DNA of 64,000 nt from CAWAND01 sp963807065 (GTDB taxonomy: Bacteria; Chloroflexota; Anaerolineae; Anaerolineales; E44-bin32). The stretch covers positions 1,419,034-1,483,033 of the forward strand of contig CAWDZQ010000004.1 of assembly GCA_963807065.1 (NCBI GenBank), read 5' to 3'. The translations under genes and the position numbers were made by a program. Below are positions 44,631-54,609 of this stretch, piece after piece (position 1 is the stretch's first letter; every line of letters starts with the position of its first letter). The notes under the pieces were generated by a model. The model was given only the letters and a program-made list of their open reading frames with translations, made no database searches and was not told the DNA's origin.

Positions 44631-44675
44631 TCTTTTAATCCGTAGGTTGCAGGTTCGAGTCTGCTGGGGGCGCCA
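44631..44675 (+). tRNA. 3' half of tRNA-Lys (UUU), probable attachment site
   Basis: CTTTTAA anticodon loop (anticodon TTT), TCCGT stem, AGGTT variable loop, GCAGG-TTCGAGT-CTGC T-arm (one base short of a full stem), TGGGGGC acceptor strand, discriminator G and encoded CCA. No D-arm or 5' acceptor strand precedes it: the upstream sequence is unrelated. A tRNA 3' half of this kind is the usual attR/attL left by tyrosine-recombinase elements, so it may mark the right end of the element in Region 3. Confidence 0.7.
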
Positions 44676-45585
44676 CAGAATCCAGCAATTCCCAAAAATG
44701 TCGGCAAACCGTGGCGGAAGAAATCGCTCTCTTCCCCTCTACCACCGCCGGTCGGAAGCGATTGGCTGCCGCGGCCACGACCCTCACATTCTGGATCTCA
44801 TCTGGCAGCGCCAACGGATGGCGCAGAAGGTGGGTTCAGATTTGGCACGTTCTCGATTGTCCGAAACATGACTAGAGCATGCAACTGCCAGATTTGGTCG
44901 AAGTCGGCGTGTAATACACCCTCAGGACCCTCTACTACGTGCACCAAGAATGTGTCGGACCCAAAGGGGATCGTTCGAAGCGGGCAAGCTGCTGGGCGGG
45001 GACAATCCCGATAACTTGGCGGTTGAGAAGGACAGGTTCTTGTCGCTAAATGGAACGGGATTCTGCTTCTGAACTTGGACAGCAAAGTGCTCAAGAACGG
45101 AGTGAGCGACTAGAGCCCTGGCTCCTTGCCTGGGCTGCCCCTTGCCTGTGGCACATGTCGAAAGTCTGGTGGACTGCTATGGGCTCGAAGCTAACCGTGA
45201 CTACCGTCGCCCTCTGAACTATGCCGTGTCGCCACTGATCAGGGCAAAGGCTAAGATGCTGCATGACTTGGATGGAATATTGAGTTGCGATCTGGCGGTC
45301 AGCAAATGAGTTCTCGCCGGTTGGCCAGCACGGAACGGCCGCTCGGGAGGGGAATTATACTGGCCATTGTCATGGCTGATCTTCGGATTTTCTTCTTTCC
45401 ACGAGACAAGCTAGAATAGCCTTGCGTAAACGTTGAATTAGGTGCCCCATGGGAATTGCTGCAGGTCATTCTCTCTGGTGAGGGAGAAGAAAGAAAGTGG
45501 GTCACGAAGGAAAGCCGCAAAAGTGCAAGCCGCGAACAATCGATCTGGGATAAGACCGTTCCGCGAATAAATCGGTATCCGGGGG
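44676..45585 (+). other. 910-bp stretch without a recognised gene
   Basis: Less GC-rich than its flanks. Frames on both strands are short, lack ribosome-binding sites and show no protein features I trust. It lies between the tRNA-Lys fragment and the methyltransferase fragment, in the last part of the left-hand genome. Confidence 0.5.
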
Positions 45586-45699
45586 ATGGAGATCCAGTCG
45601 TCTTTAAGCCTTTGGAAGGGGGACGATCCAGCTGCTCCGAAGGTGGTTGAGTTGTTCTCTGGCGCGGGGTACATCGGTCGGCTTCGGAGTCCTCGGTAG
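45586..45699 (+). pseudogene. N-terminal fragment of a C5-cytosine DNA methyltransferase
   Basis: A 37-codon frame carries APKVVELFSGAG, motif I (S-adenosylmethionine binding) of C5-cytosine methyltransferases, at about residues 18-29. Homology is lost after RLRSPR, and nothing like the PC or ENV motifs follows. Either the gene was truncated or the contig changes genome here; alphaproteobacterial coding begins about 120 bp later. Confidence 0.45.
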
Positions 45700-45822
45700 G
45701 TATTCCATGTGGTTCTCGGAAGTGACCATCATGCTCCATCCGTTGAAAGCTACAGGCACTATCACAGAGGGGCACTGCCGTGCTTGCTGACGGAGGACCC
45801 TGATCTGTACTGACAAGGGGGA

Positions 45823-46634
45823 TGCACACCGAGCAGCTTCGCGGCCGCTCGCAGCAGGTGTTCTACGATCTCGACCCAACGACGCCCACACCGGCTTCTC
45901 GCTTCCCAATGCCTTTGATGTCGATTTCAACAAGCGTGCCGAGATCGACGCCAGCAAGATGCCCCCGAGCGCCGTCAATGGCCGCATCAGGGACCTGATG
46001 GCGGACGGCTACGGCACGATCGTCATCAAGAATCCCGCGCCAAGCATTCGATCGGCGTCGGCATCCTCAACCGGCTCAACCTGACGATCGACGGCAGCCT
46101 CGGCTATTTCGGCGTCGGCCTGATCGACGGTCCCAACGTGCGCATCGCCGGCCGGGTCGGCTGGTCCTGCGCCGAGAACATGATGGCGGGCACGATTCTG
46201 ATCGAGAAGAACGCCGGCTCGCACCTTCGGCGCGGCGATCCGCGGCGGCGACCTCGTCTGCAAGGGCGACGTCGGCTCGCGCACCGGCATCGACATGAAG
46301 GGCGGCACGATCATCGTCGGCGGCGGCACCGGCGCCTTCACCGGCTTCATGATGCAGCGCGGCCGCATGGTGATCTGCGGCGATGCCGGCAAGAACCTCG
46401 GCGACTCCATGTACGACGGCACGATCTATATCGGCGGCAAGACGGCGAGCCTGGGCGTCGACGCCGTGTGGGCCGAGATGACCGACCTCGACCGCCAATG
46501 GCTCGAGCGCAAGCTGCGCCTGTACGACATGGATGCCCAAGACGGCATCGACAACATGCCCAAGATCGTCGGCCGGCAAGCAGCTGTGGAACTACGACAA
46601 TCTCGAGCCGACGGAGAAGAAGCTCGTCCTCTAG
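45823..46634 (+). CDS. GXGXG-domain glutamate-synthase-like subunit (GlxC/MgsB-like), frameshifted
   Basis: NGRIRDLMADGYGTIVIKNPAP, GYFGVGLIDGPNVRIAGRVGW and repeated GG-x-G turns (GGTIIVGGGTGAFTGFMM, GDAGKNLGDSMYDGTIYIGG) give the GltB C-terminal beta-helix domain. One-base changes lie near 45880, 46040, 46222 and 46577; the natural end is LEPTEKKLVL at 46634. The subunit works with the FMN protein downstream in glutamate- or N-methylglutamate-synthase complexes. The amidotransferase subunit expected upstream is absent. Confidence 0.78.
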
Positions 46635-46651
46635 CGATTGGGAGCGACGCC

Positions 46652-48044
46652 ATGAGCGACAGGAGGTCGACGAAGAAAGACAAGAAGACCGGCAACGGCA
46701 CGCGCGCGCCGGCAGAGTCCAAGCCGTTCATCCTCGGCCAGAGCCAGATTTTCACGCCGGAGGTCATCGACGACATCCACATCAAGTCGGAGCTCGGCCG
46801 CTACCGCATGCGCGGCTTCTCGCTGTTCAAGAAGATCCCGCACTGGGACGACCTGACCTTCCTGCCCGGCACGCTGACCCGCTTCGTCATCGAGGGCTAT
46901 CGCGAGAAGTGCGAGACCAAGACGGTGATCGGCCCGCGCGCCAAGCGGCCGATGGAGCTCGACATCCCGGTCTATATCACCGGCATGAGCTTCGGCGCGC
47001 TGTCCTACGAGGCCAAGATCGCGCTGGCGCGCGGCGCCACCATGGCGGGCTCGGCGACCTGCTCCGGCGAAGGCGGCATGATCCCGGACGAGCGGCGCTA
47101 TTCGAGAAGTGGTTCTACCAGTGCATCCAGTCGCGCTACGGCTTCAACCCGCATCACCTGCGGCTGGCCGACGCCTGCGAGTTCTTCATCGGCCAGGGCT
47201 GCAAGGTCGGCCTCGGCGGCCATCTGATGGGCCAGAAGGTGACCGACCAGGTCGCCGAGATGCGTTCGCTGCCGGCCGGCATCGACCAGCGCTCGCCGGC
47301 GCGTCACCCCGACTGGCTCGGTCCCGACGATCTGGCGCTGAAGATCGAGGAGATCCGCGAGGCCACCGACTGGCAGATCCCGATCCAGCTCAAGCTCGGC
47401 GCCGCGCGCGTCTATGACGACGTGCGCATGGCGGTGAAGTGCGGGCCGGACTCGATCTACATCGACGGCATGGAAGGCGGCACCGGCGCCGGCCCGCACA
47501 TCGCCACCGAGGAGACCGGCGTGCCCGGCATCGCCGCGATCCGCCAGGCCCGTCGCGCCATCGACGACCTCGGCAAGCGCGGCGAGATCAGCGCTGGTCT
47601 ATGCCGGCGGCATCCGCAACGGCGGCGACGTGGCCAAGGCGCTGGCGCTGGGCGCCGACGCCGTGGCCATCGGCCATTCCGCGCTGATGGCGCTCAACTG
47701 CAACAAGGAGATCCCGGAGTCCGATTACGAGGCGGAGATGGGCGTCCCGGCCGGCTACTGCTATCACTGCCACACCGGCCGCTGCCCGGTCGGCGTGGCG
47801 ACGCAGGACCCGGAGCTGCAGCAAGCGCCTCGACCCCGACGAGGCGGCCGAGCGGGTCTACAATTTCCTGCACACGCTGACCATCGAGGCCCAGATGCTG
47901 GCGCGCGCCTGCGGCAAGACCAACATGCACAGCCTGGAGCCGGAGGACCTGGCGGCGCTGACCATGGAGGCGTCGGCCATGGCGCAGGTGCCGCTGGCCG
48001 GCACCGACTACACGGTCGGCGTCGCCGACTATCACCAGCTCTGA
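46652..48044 (+). CDS. FMN/iron-sulfur glutamate-synthase-like subunit (GlxD/MgsC-like), frameshifted
   Basis: ATG at 46652. MSFGALSYEAKIALARGATMAG, IEEIREATDWQIPIQLKLGA and DGMEGGTGAGPHIATEETGVPG are the FMN-dependent TIM-barrel glutamate synthase core. CYHCHTGRCPVGVATQ supplies the [3Fe-4S] cysteines. One-base changes near 47105, 47594 and 47829 break the frame, but every block is well conserved. It oxidises ferredoxin or another donor to make glutamate or N-methylglutamate from a 2-oxo acid and an amine donor. Confidence 0.82.
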
Positions 48045-48066
48045 TGGAGCGGAGCGATGGCAGGCA

Positions 48067-48474
48067 ATGGCCAAGGACAAGACGCAAGGGCGCCGCAAGG
48101 ACGTCGACCAATTCCGCAAGGACGCGCCGGCCTCGACACCGAGCGCGAGAAGGAGATCGGCCAGCACATCGGCTATCGCTACGACGTCAACCTGGTGCCC
48201 GACTACACGCGGCTCACGCCGTTCCTGAAGAAGTACATGGAATTCATGGGCTGGGACGACCTCAACTGGCTCGAGGACGTGCACATGGGCTACGAGGAGG
48301 GCGAGCCCGCGGTGTTCGACCGCAACATCAACGGCTGGGTACGGTGCCGAAGACATGGCGCTGCCCGACAACCAGCAGGATCGGGACATGATCGCGCGCG
48401 AGCTGCTGATCAAGTTCCAGATGTCGCCGAACCATCCTATGGTGGAGCTCAACAAGGCTTATCGGAAGTTCTAG
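48067..48474 (+). CDS. Conserved-looking protein after the GlxD-like gene, frameshifted
   Basis: MAKDKTQGRRKDVDQFRKDAPA, then in another frame LDTEREKEIGQHIGYRYDV, DDLNWLEDVHMGYEEGEPAVFD, a further change near 48339, and AEDMALPDNQQDRDMIARELL to 48474. About 135 residues, acidic and soluble, with no family I can name. Tight spacing to the GlxD-like gene suggests one operon. Its stop overlaps a convergent gene by 3 bp. Confidence 0.6.
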
Positions 48475-49052
48475 GAGACTGAACGCCTTCGGCTGTGGGG
48501 GCCCGGATCGGCCCAGGCCGAAGCCCAATCGGGTTTGAAGGCAAGAACATGGATTGCTTCGGGCAGAGCGGGGTTGAACAACCGGTTATGCCAGATTGCC
48601 GCCTCGCGGGCGGCGTCGCCGGACGGCAACTCCCGAACTGCGCAAGGCAGCCGATAGCGCTGCCGGTACTGATCGAATTCGAGGACGCAAGTCCCCTCCC
48701 CGGTCAGAGACGCGGCGAGCTCCGAGCCCTGAGGCAGCACACCGACGAGGGTGTCGCTGAAGGTTCGGGGCATCTGGAAATATTCGGCCTGAAGGAAGGC
48801 CAAGGCGCGCTCATAGACGTCGCGAGGATCGACCGTCCGCATCACCTGGTAGCGAAAGAAGGCCGTGCTCTCCTCCGGGCTCCGCCTGGATCAGGAGCAC
48901 GGTGAGGGCCGGCGCCAGATCCGGCCCGCGACGGTAAGGACGCGCGGGCGCATGCCGGGCGACGGGCGGCCGCCCTGCTCGCGCATGGCCATCTGCCTGA
49001 TCCGGCACTGCCAGGCCAGGAAGTGGTCTCGGATGTCTCCCTTGGCGGGCAT
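48471..49052 (-). CDS. Conserved hypothetical protein, frameshifted
   Basis: ATG at 49052. MPAKGDIRDHFLAWQCRIRQ and MREQGGRPSPGMRPRVL, then after one-base changes near 48920 and 48865 VDPRDVYERALAFLQAEYF and GSELAASLTGEGTCVLEFDQYRQ, to the stop at 48471. About 193 residues, soluble, no motif recognised. It converges on the gene at 48067. The 277 bp after its start (49053-49329) lead to amt and contain no gene. Confidence 0.55.
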
Positions 49053-49329
49053 GTCGGGTTGACCTCGCAACTGTCCGATTCCTTGGGTTTATCCGCAGGA
49101 AAGCGAGTTTCTCGTGCGTTGACGGTGTTATGGCTAAGGCTTAGCATCCAGACAAGGCCAAGTATGGGAGGGGACCCGGCAGGCGTGCGCCAAGCCGGAT
49201 TAAGTACTGGCACAGGCCTGCGTAACCCAACGAGGAAGGTAAGATGTAGCTGAATTGTCCGTCGGGCGCTGCTGCGTGCGGATTATGTGACCAGGCGCAA
49301 CGGCATTGGGGAAAAGGGGGTAAAATCAC

Positions 49330-50694
49330 ATGGGCGACAATATATCTGCGCTTACGACGATTTTCACCGAGTTCTATTACTGGGTGACGGTCGTCATCAT
49401 GTTCCTCATCCATGTCGGATTCTGCATGTATGAGGTCGGCGTCAGCCGCACCGGAACCATCTCCACACCTTGATGAAGAACACGATGCTGATCCCGTTGG
49501 TCACCATCACCTTCTTCTTCTTCGGCTGGTGGATCTACTGGGCGTTCCCGAACGGGCCGTTCATCTACGAAGGCAAGGGCCTCATTCTGGACGGTGCTAC
49601 CGGCGCCAACCAGTACTGCCGTGGTCGCCGAAGATGGGCCCGAACCTGCAAGACCACATCACCGGCGTATTCTGGGCCGCGTTCCTGCTGTTCTCATGGA
49701 CGGCGGCTTCGATCGTTTCGGGCTCGGTGATCGAGCGGATCAAGTCCGGCGCCTTCTGGATCATCGCGGTGATGATCGGGTCGGTGACCTGGATCATCGA
49801 TGCGGCCTGGGGCTGGCACTTTGACGGCTGGATGGTGAAGCTGCTCGGCTATCACGACGCCTATGCCTCGGGCGTGATCCATGCCATCGCCGGCGGAACC
49901 GCGCTCGGCGTTCTCATCGTGCTGGGTCCGCGCCTCGGCCGCTTCGCCGCGGACGGGACGCCACGCGAATCGTGCCTCAGAATCAATGGCTGGTGACGAT
50001 CGGACTGTTCTTGATCTATACCGGCTTCTGGGGCTTTTACGCCGCGTGCAACGTGCCGATCATCTCGCCCGAGACCATCGCGGGCAGATCACCGGCTCGA
50101 CCTGGACGGCAACCACCATCTATCTCACGCCAACCACCCTCGGCGCCATCACGTTCAACTTCCTGATGTCGCTCTCCGGCGGTCTGATGGTGGCCTACAT
50201 CGTCTCGAAGGGCAATCCGTTCTGGACCTACTCGGGCGGCCTCGCCGGCATCATCACCGCTTCCGCGGGCAATGACCTCTACCACCCGATCCAAGCCTTC
50301 TTCATCGGCGGCATCGGCATCTATCTCGGCTACTACCTCCATGACTGGGTCGAGCGGAAGTTCAAGATCGACGATGCCGTCGGTGCGGTGGCCGTCCACG
50401 GCTATTGCGGCTTCATCGGCGTCGCGATCGCCGGCTTCATGCTCTGGGGTTATCCGTCATCGCCCTATGAAGGCTATGCCGCGATCAACCCGGTCGGAAA
50501 CTTCATCGGCGGCGATCATCATGTTCTTCGTTCTCGGTTTCGTTCCGGGATGGGTCATGGCGAAAATCCTCGATGGCATGGGGCTCTTGCGCGTGCCGCG
50601 GCAGGTCGAGCTGATGGGGCTCGATTTCAGGTCGCTGCATGAGGAAGAAGTCGCGCGGGAAGAAGTCATTCGCGTCGAAAAGGCCATGGCCTGA
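49330..50694 (+). CDS. amt: Ammonium transporter (Amt family), frameshifted
   Basis: About 455 residues in blocks broken by five one-base changes (near 49455, 49612, 49965, 50085 and 50510). Amt features: multiple membrane helices, first pore His in YASGVIHAIAGG, second in GAVAVHGYCGFIG, WGWHFDGW and WVMAKILDGMG at the end. Amt channels pass NH3/NH4+ through the inner membrane. Position after the glutamate-synthase-like genes fits ammonium capture for the same pathway. Confidence 0.85.
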
Positions 50695-50720
50695 CACGAA
50701 GCCGGTAAAGGAGACTTGAT

Positions 50721-50930
50721 ATGGGTAGCACTTGGGCTGTTGATCTCGCCAATGTCGGGGCCGTCTATCCCTGGCTTGGTTACGAAGTGATCATGGTCGT
50801 GATCGCGATCGTTGCCTGGCTGATCTGGCATTTCGCCCAGATCCGCGAGGAGGAGAATGAGTTTGCCGAGGACATCAAGCTCCACGGCAGCAAAGAAAAG
50901 ATCCAGAAGGCGCTCGACGAGCGCGTCTGA
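50721..50930 (+). CDS. Small single-pass membrane protein downstream of amt
   Basis: 69 residues; helix YEVIMVVIAIVAWLIWHFAQI followed by an acidic helical tail (REEENEFAEDIKLHG). GTAAAGGAGA precedes the ATG. It is 26 bp from amt, so it is probably a partner of the transporter. A palindromic stem (50943-50966, GCGCCGGC/GCCGGCGC) follows and may end the transcript. Confidence 0.7.
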   Translation: MGSTWAVDLANVGAVYPWLGYEVIMVVIAIVAWLIWHFAQIREEENEFAEDIKLHGSKEKIQKALDERV

Positions 50931-51040
50931 TGCTCGAGCGGGGCGCCGGCGATCTAATGCCGGCGCTCCGCATCTCTTCTCGGGTTCCCGGCGGACATCC
51001 GCCCGTTTGACCCGCAAATCTCCACCAGCCACTCTATGTC

Positions 51041-51805
51041 ATGATCAAGGGTGTGCTGCTTGACCTCGCCGGCGTCATCTACGACGCCAATGAGGCGCTT
51101 CCCGGCGCCGTCGATGCCGTTGGCCGGTTGCGCGCTGCGGATTTGCCGCTGCGCTTCATCACCAACACCACCCGTTCGAGCAAGCAGATGGTGCTGGCAC
51201 GCCTCGCCGGACTGGGGCTGCGCCTCGATCCGAGCGAAGTGTTCACCCCCGCTCGGGCGGCGCAGGAATGGCTGGCCCGGCACGACTGCGCGCCCGTGCT
51301 CCTCGTTCACCCGAACCTGGTTGAGGAATTTCAAGGAGGCGCGGAACGACCGCACCGCGCCGTCGTCGTCGGCGATGCCGGCGATGGGTTCACCTACGCC
51401 AACCTCAACCACGCCTTCCGCGCCTTGATCGACGGCGCGCGCCTGATCGCGCTGGCGAAGAACCGGACTTTCAAGGATGCCGACGGCCAACTCAGCCTGG
51501 ACACAGGCGCCTTCGTGACCGCGCTGGAATATGCGAGCCAGTGCACAGCTGTCGTGCTGGGCAAGCCAGCGCCCGAGTTTTTTGACGCCGCGCTGGCGAG
51601 CATGGGGTGTTCGCCGGCAGAGGCGGTGATGGTCGGTGATGATGCTGAGGCCGACGTTGCCGGCGCCTTGCGCGCGGGCCTCGGCGCCGCCCTGCTGGTT
51701 CGTACCGGCAAATATTGCGGCGGCGATGAGGAGCGGTTCGATCCGCGGCCGACGGCGACGGTGGCTGACGTGGCGGCAGCGGCCGACTGGATCCTTTCGA
51801 AATAA
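51041..51805 (+). CDS. HAD-superfamily hydrolase, subfamily IIA (LHPP/NagD-like)
   Basis: 254 residues. GVLLDLAGVIYDANEALPGA is HAD motif I with the first Asp; the second motif-I Asp is Ala, as in some LHPP-like members. RFITNTTRSSKQM is motif II (Thr). VVLGKPAPEFFDAAL has the motif III Lys, and VMVGDDAEADVAGALRAGLGAALLV is motif IV. A phosphatase of unknown substrate is likely. Intact. Confidence 0.85.
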   Translation: MIKGVLLDLAGVIYDANEALPGAVDAVGRLRAADLPLRFITNTTRSSKQMVLARLAGLGLRLDPSEVFTPARAAQEWLARHDCAPVLLVHPNLVEEFQGGAERPHRAVVVGDAGDGFTYANLNHAFRALIDGARLIALAKNRTFKDADGQLSLDTGAFVTALEYASQCTAVVLGKPAPEFFDAALASMGCSPAEAVMVGDDAEADVAGALRAGLGAALLVRTGKYCGGDEERFDPRPTATVADVAAAADWILSK

Positions 51806-51938
51806 CCCCAAAAGGCCCAAGCCTGCGAGGCCATTTGCGGCGCCTCCGCGCCCGTAGCGGCACCCGCCTTAAGGAAACCTGAACCAACGGGCGATAGCCT
51901 CGGCTCTCCGTGTCGAGGGACCTGGAGCTGATCGCCTT

Positions 51939-52748
51939 ATGCAGTCCTTGGGGGAAGAAGGACCGTCCGCTCAGACCGAGCTTCAAGCGTCGCCGCGCCC
52001 TTCGCTCCGCGAAATCAACGCGATCATCAAGGGGCTCCAACTCTGTGCGCTCGATCGCAACGACTACCGCCCCTTGCTGGACCGCAGGATACCGACGCGC
52101 ACGGCGCGATTTGTCCAACGGCTGATCATGCGGCGGAGGCGCCGTGTGATCCTGCCGCACCGGTTTCCAGCGTGGTGGGACGTGGTGATCGCCGAGCCCG
52201 AGACGGCGCGAGATCTGCTGTTGCTGGTGCTGTTCACCGGGATGCGCCCGTCACAGTTCACGACGCTGCGCTGGGACCAGGTCGATGCTGTGGGGCGTGC
52301 GCTCTATTTTCCCAGCTCAGCCTCTGGCGATTGGTTCGGTCTACCCATGTCCAGTTTCGTCGCCGAGCTTATCGCCCGGCGGTTCCAGGGATCCTCGGAC
52401 TGGGTGTTTCCCGGCCGCGGCCGCGCCGGTCATATCGGCCATACCCAATCCATCGCCAGGCGCGTCGCGTTGAAAGCCGCCGTGCCGTTTTCATTCTCCG
52501 ACCTGCGGCGCACGTTCATCGCCGTCGGGGTCAGCCTTGAGGTGCCGGCAGACGTCATCAAGCGCCTGCTCGGATATCAGCTTGGCGGAGACCCGCTGGC
52601 CGTTGCCGACCAGGTGGAGCACTTGCGGGAGCCCGGGCAACGTATCGCCCAGCGCATTCTGAGCCTGGCCAAAGTCCACGAGCGACGGGGGTTGCTCGGC
52701 GCGCGCATGCCGCCGGCGCAGCCGATGATGATGCTCTCCTGGGGCTAG
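51939..52748 (+). CDS. Tyrosine-recombinase-like protein, active site degenerate
   Basis: 269 residues. LLLVLFTGMRPSQFTTLRWDQVD carries the first catalytic Arg, and SFSDLRRTFIAVGVSLEVP aligns with HxLRHT with Ser in place of His. LLGYQLGGDP aligns with the LGH region, and no nucleophilic Tyr is evident in the expected window. The N-terminal arm-binding domain is largely missing. It is probably a non-catalytic integrase relative. The start is uncertain. Confidence 0.6.
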   Translation: MQSLGEEGPSAQTELQASPRPSLREINAIIKGLQLCALDRNDYRPLLDRRIPTRTARFVQRLIMRRRRRVILPHRFPAWWDVVIAEPETARDLLLLVLFTGMRPSQFTTLRWDQVDAVGRALYFPSSASGDWFGLPMSSFVAELIARRFQGSSDWVFPGRGRAGHIGHTQSIARRVALKAAVPFSFSDLRRTFIAVGVSLEVPADVIKRLLGYQLGGDPLAVADQVEHLREPGQRIAQRILSLAKVHERRGLLGARMPPAQPMMMLSWG

Positions 52749-52771
52749 ACAACCAGCCGCCGGCGCCTTCG

Positions 52772-54405
52772 TCAGCGGTGCTCCTCGACGCTCGAGGCGA
52801 TCAGCTCCTTGTTGAACCTCGCCAGCGCCTTCACCTGGCTCGCCCAGCCGATCTTCCGGCTGCGATCGGCGTCATCGACGACGGGAATGCGCTCGGCGCC
52901 GGAGCTGTCGAAGGCGCGCAGCGCCGCCTCCAAACTCTCGTTGCGGCGGAGCGTCAGCTCCCGTTCGGCTTCGGGAAGCGCTTCGGCCTCGCCGTCTGCG
53001 AGGGGCGCCATGAAGTCGGCGACCGAACCGATCTTCATCACCACCCGATGGGGACCGTCCTGAAGCACGATCCCGCGGGATTCGAGCTGAGTTTGGAAGA
53101 AGGAGCGGCCGAGAACCGCCTGGAAGATGCCGTTGCCGATCGAGATCGTGAGCAGGAGCGCGAGGCTGAGGGCAAAGCCGCCCGTCAGCTCGAAAACCAT
53201 GACCGTGGTCGAGATCGGCGCCCCGAGCACGGCGGCGGTCAACCGCGCCCATGCCGAGGATCGCGTAGAGGCCCTCGCTCGAGCCCATCTGCGGAAACGC
53301 AGTTGCGGCAATCAGGCCGAATGCGCCTCCGGTCATGGCCCCGAGATACAGCGCCGGCGAAAACACCCCGCCGCCGAAGCGAGAGGCGAGCGCGATCGCG
53401 GTCGCCGCGGTCTTGGCGACGAGCAGCGCCAACATCATGGCGATCGGCAATTGATCCTTCAGCGCCGCGTCGGTGCTGCCGTAGCCGACGCCAAGGACCT
53501 CGGGAAACCAGAGCGCGATGGCGCCGATCAGAAGGCCGCCGACCGCAGGACGGGCGATGAGCGGCATGTCGATGTTGCGGGCAATCCAGTCGGTGGCGAC
53601 GAGAGCGGTCTGGAAAATGATCGCCACCGCGGCGGCGACGATGCCGAGCAGCACAAACGCCGGTACTTCGAGATATGAGCTGATCTGGTAGTCGGGAACG
53701 ACGAAGGCGGCAATATTGCCGAACCAGGCCTGCGACACGATGGTCGCCATCACCGAGGCAAGCACCAGGGGCACGAAGCTGGTCACGGCGAAATGGCCGA
53801 GGACCACCTCCTGGGCGAACAGGACGCCGGCAATCGGCGCATTGAAGGAGGCGGCAACGGCGCCGGCGACGCCGGCAGCAAGCAGCGTGCGCCGGCGCGG
53901 CATTGGGGAGATTGAGACGGTTGCAGGTCGCCGCGGCGATAGTAGCACCGAAATAGACGATCGGGCCTTCGCGGCCGGCGCTGGCGCCGCCACCAAGGGA
54001 GAGCGCGCTGGCCAGCGTGCTGACCAGCCCCTGCCTCAAATCGAGGTCGCGGCCGGCATTGATCCGCGCCTCCATGACATCCGGCACCGCGCCGGTGCGC
54101 TTGGCGGCGAGGAGATATTGCAGCATCAGCCCGACCAAGAGGCCGGCCACCGCAGGCGCCAACAAGATCACCCACCAAGGCTGGACGCTGGCGGCGGCAG
54201 TGACGCTCTCCGACATGGTGCCGAGCCAGGGCAGCTGGAAGACCCCGATCCCGAGCCGGAACAGAATTGCCGCCCCACCGGCCGCCAGCCCAATGAATGG
54301 CGCGAGCAGCCAGACCACCGGCTGCCGGCTGTGCTGGAACTGCTTCAGATTGGGCACCGTCCAGCGGCCGACGGCGTCGAGGAGCCTCATCTTGCTAAGG
54401 GCCAT
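52772..54405 (-). CDS. ClC-type chloride channel/antiporter with C-terminal CBS region, frameshifted
   Basis: MALSKMRLLDAVGRWTVPNLK start; signature strings GGGASAGREGPIVYFGA (GxSxGxEGP type) and FGGGVFSPALYLGA (GxFxP). About ten membrane helices. A CBS-like C-terminus follows (LTLRRNESLEAALRAFDSSGAERIPVVDD). One-base changes near 53905 and 53240 break the frame. ClC proteins move Cl-, often in exchange for H+. Transcribed opposite to the following catabolic genes. Confidence 0.85.
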
Positions 54406-54609
54406 CGCCTCTCTTACCGACGGGGCCGGGCCTGCTCAACCCTTTGGCCCCTCCCCGTCTCTGCGATCGCGGTGTCACCCCCCGGCTCTGCGACGATCGC
54501 TGCCAGAATAGGGTGCACCCCGGGGTTGCCGGGCGCGCGGCCAAGTCGGCTCGAAGGGACCGCTTTGGGCCCGATCGAGCTTCTAGACCTTCTCGCCCAA
54601 GGCGCTAAT

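Noticed and set aside
44580..44675. Complete tRNA gene upstream of 44675
   Set aside because: No D-arm or matching 5' acceptor strand in the right place; GCCCCCC at about 44611 is too close, leaving only 65 bases.
45299..45987. Minus-strand open frames near 45.3-46.0 kb
   Set aside because: No ribosome-binding sites or protein features, and one overlaps the GlxC-like gene; they are chance frames.
51939..52748. Tyrosine-recombinase-like gene as the integron integrase for the attC array
   Set aside because: It lies 38 kb away in the alphaproteobacterial part, lacks the catalytic Tyr and the extra IntI domain, and is not adjacent to an attI-like site.
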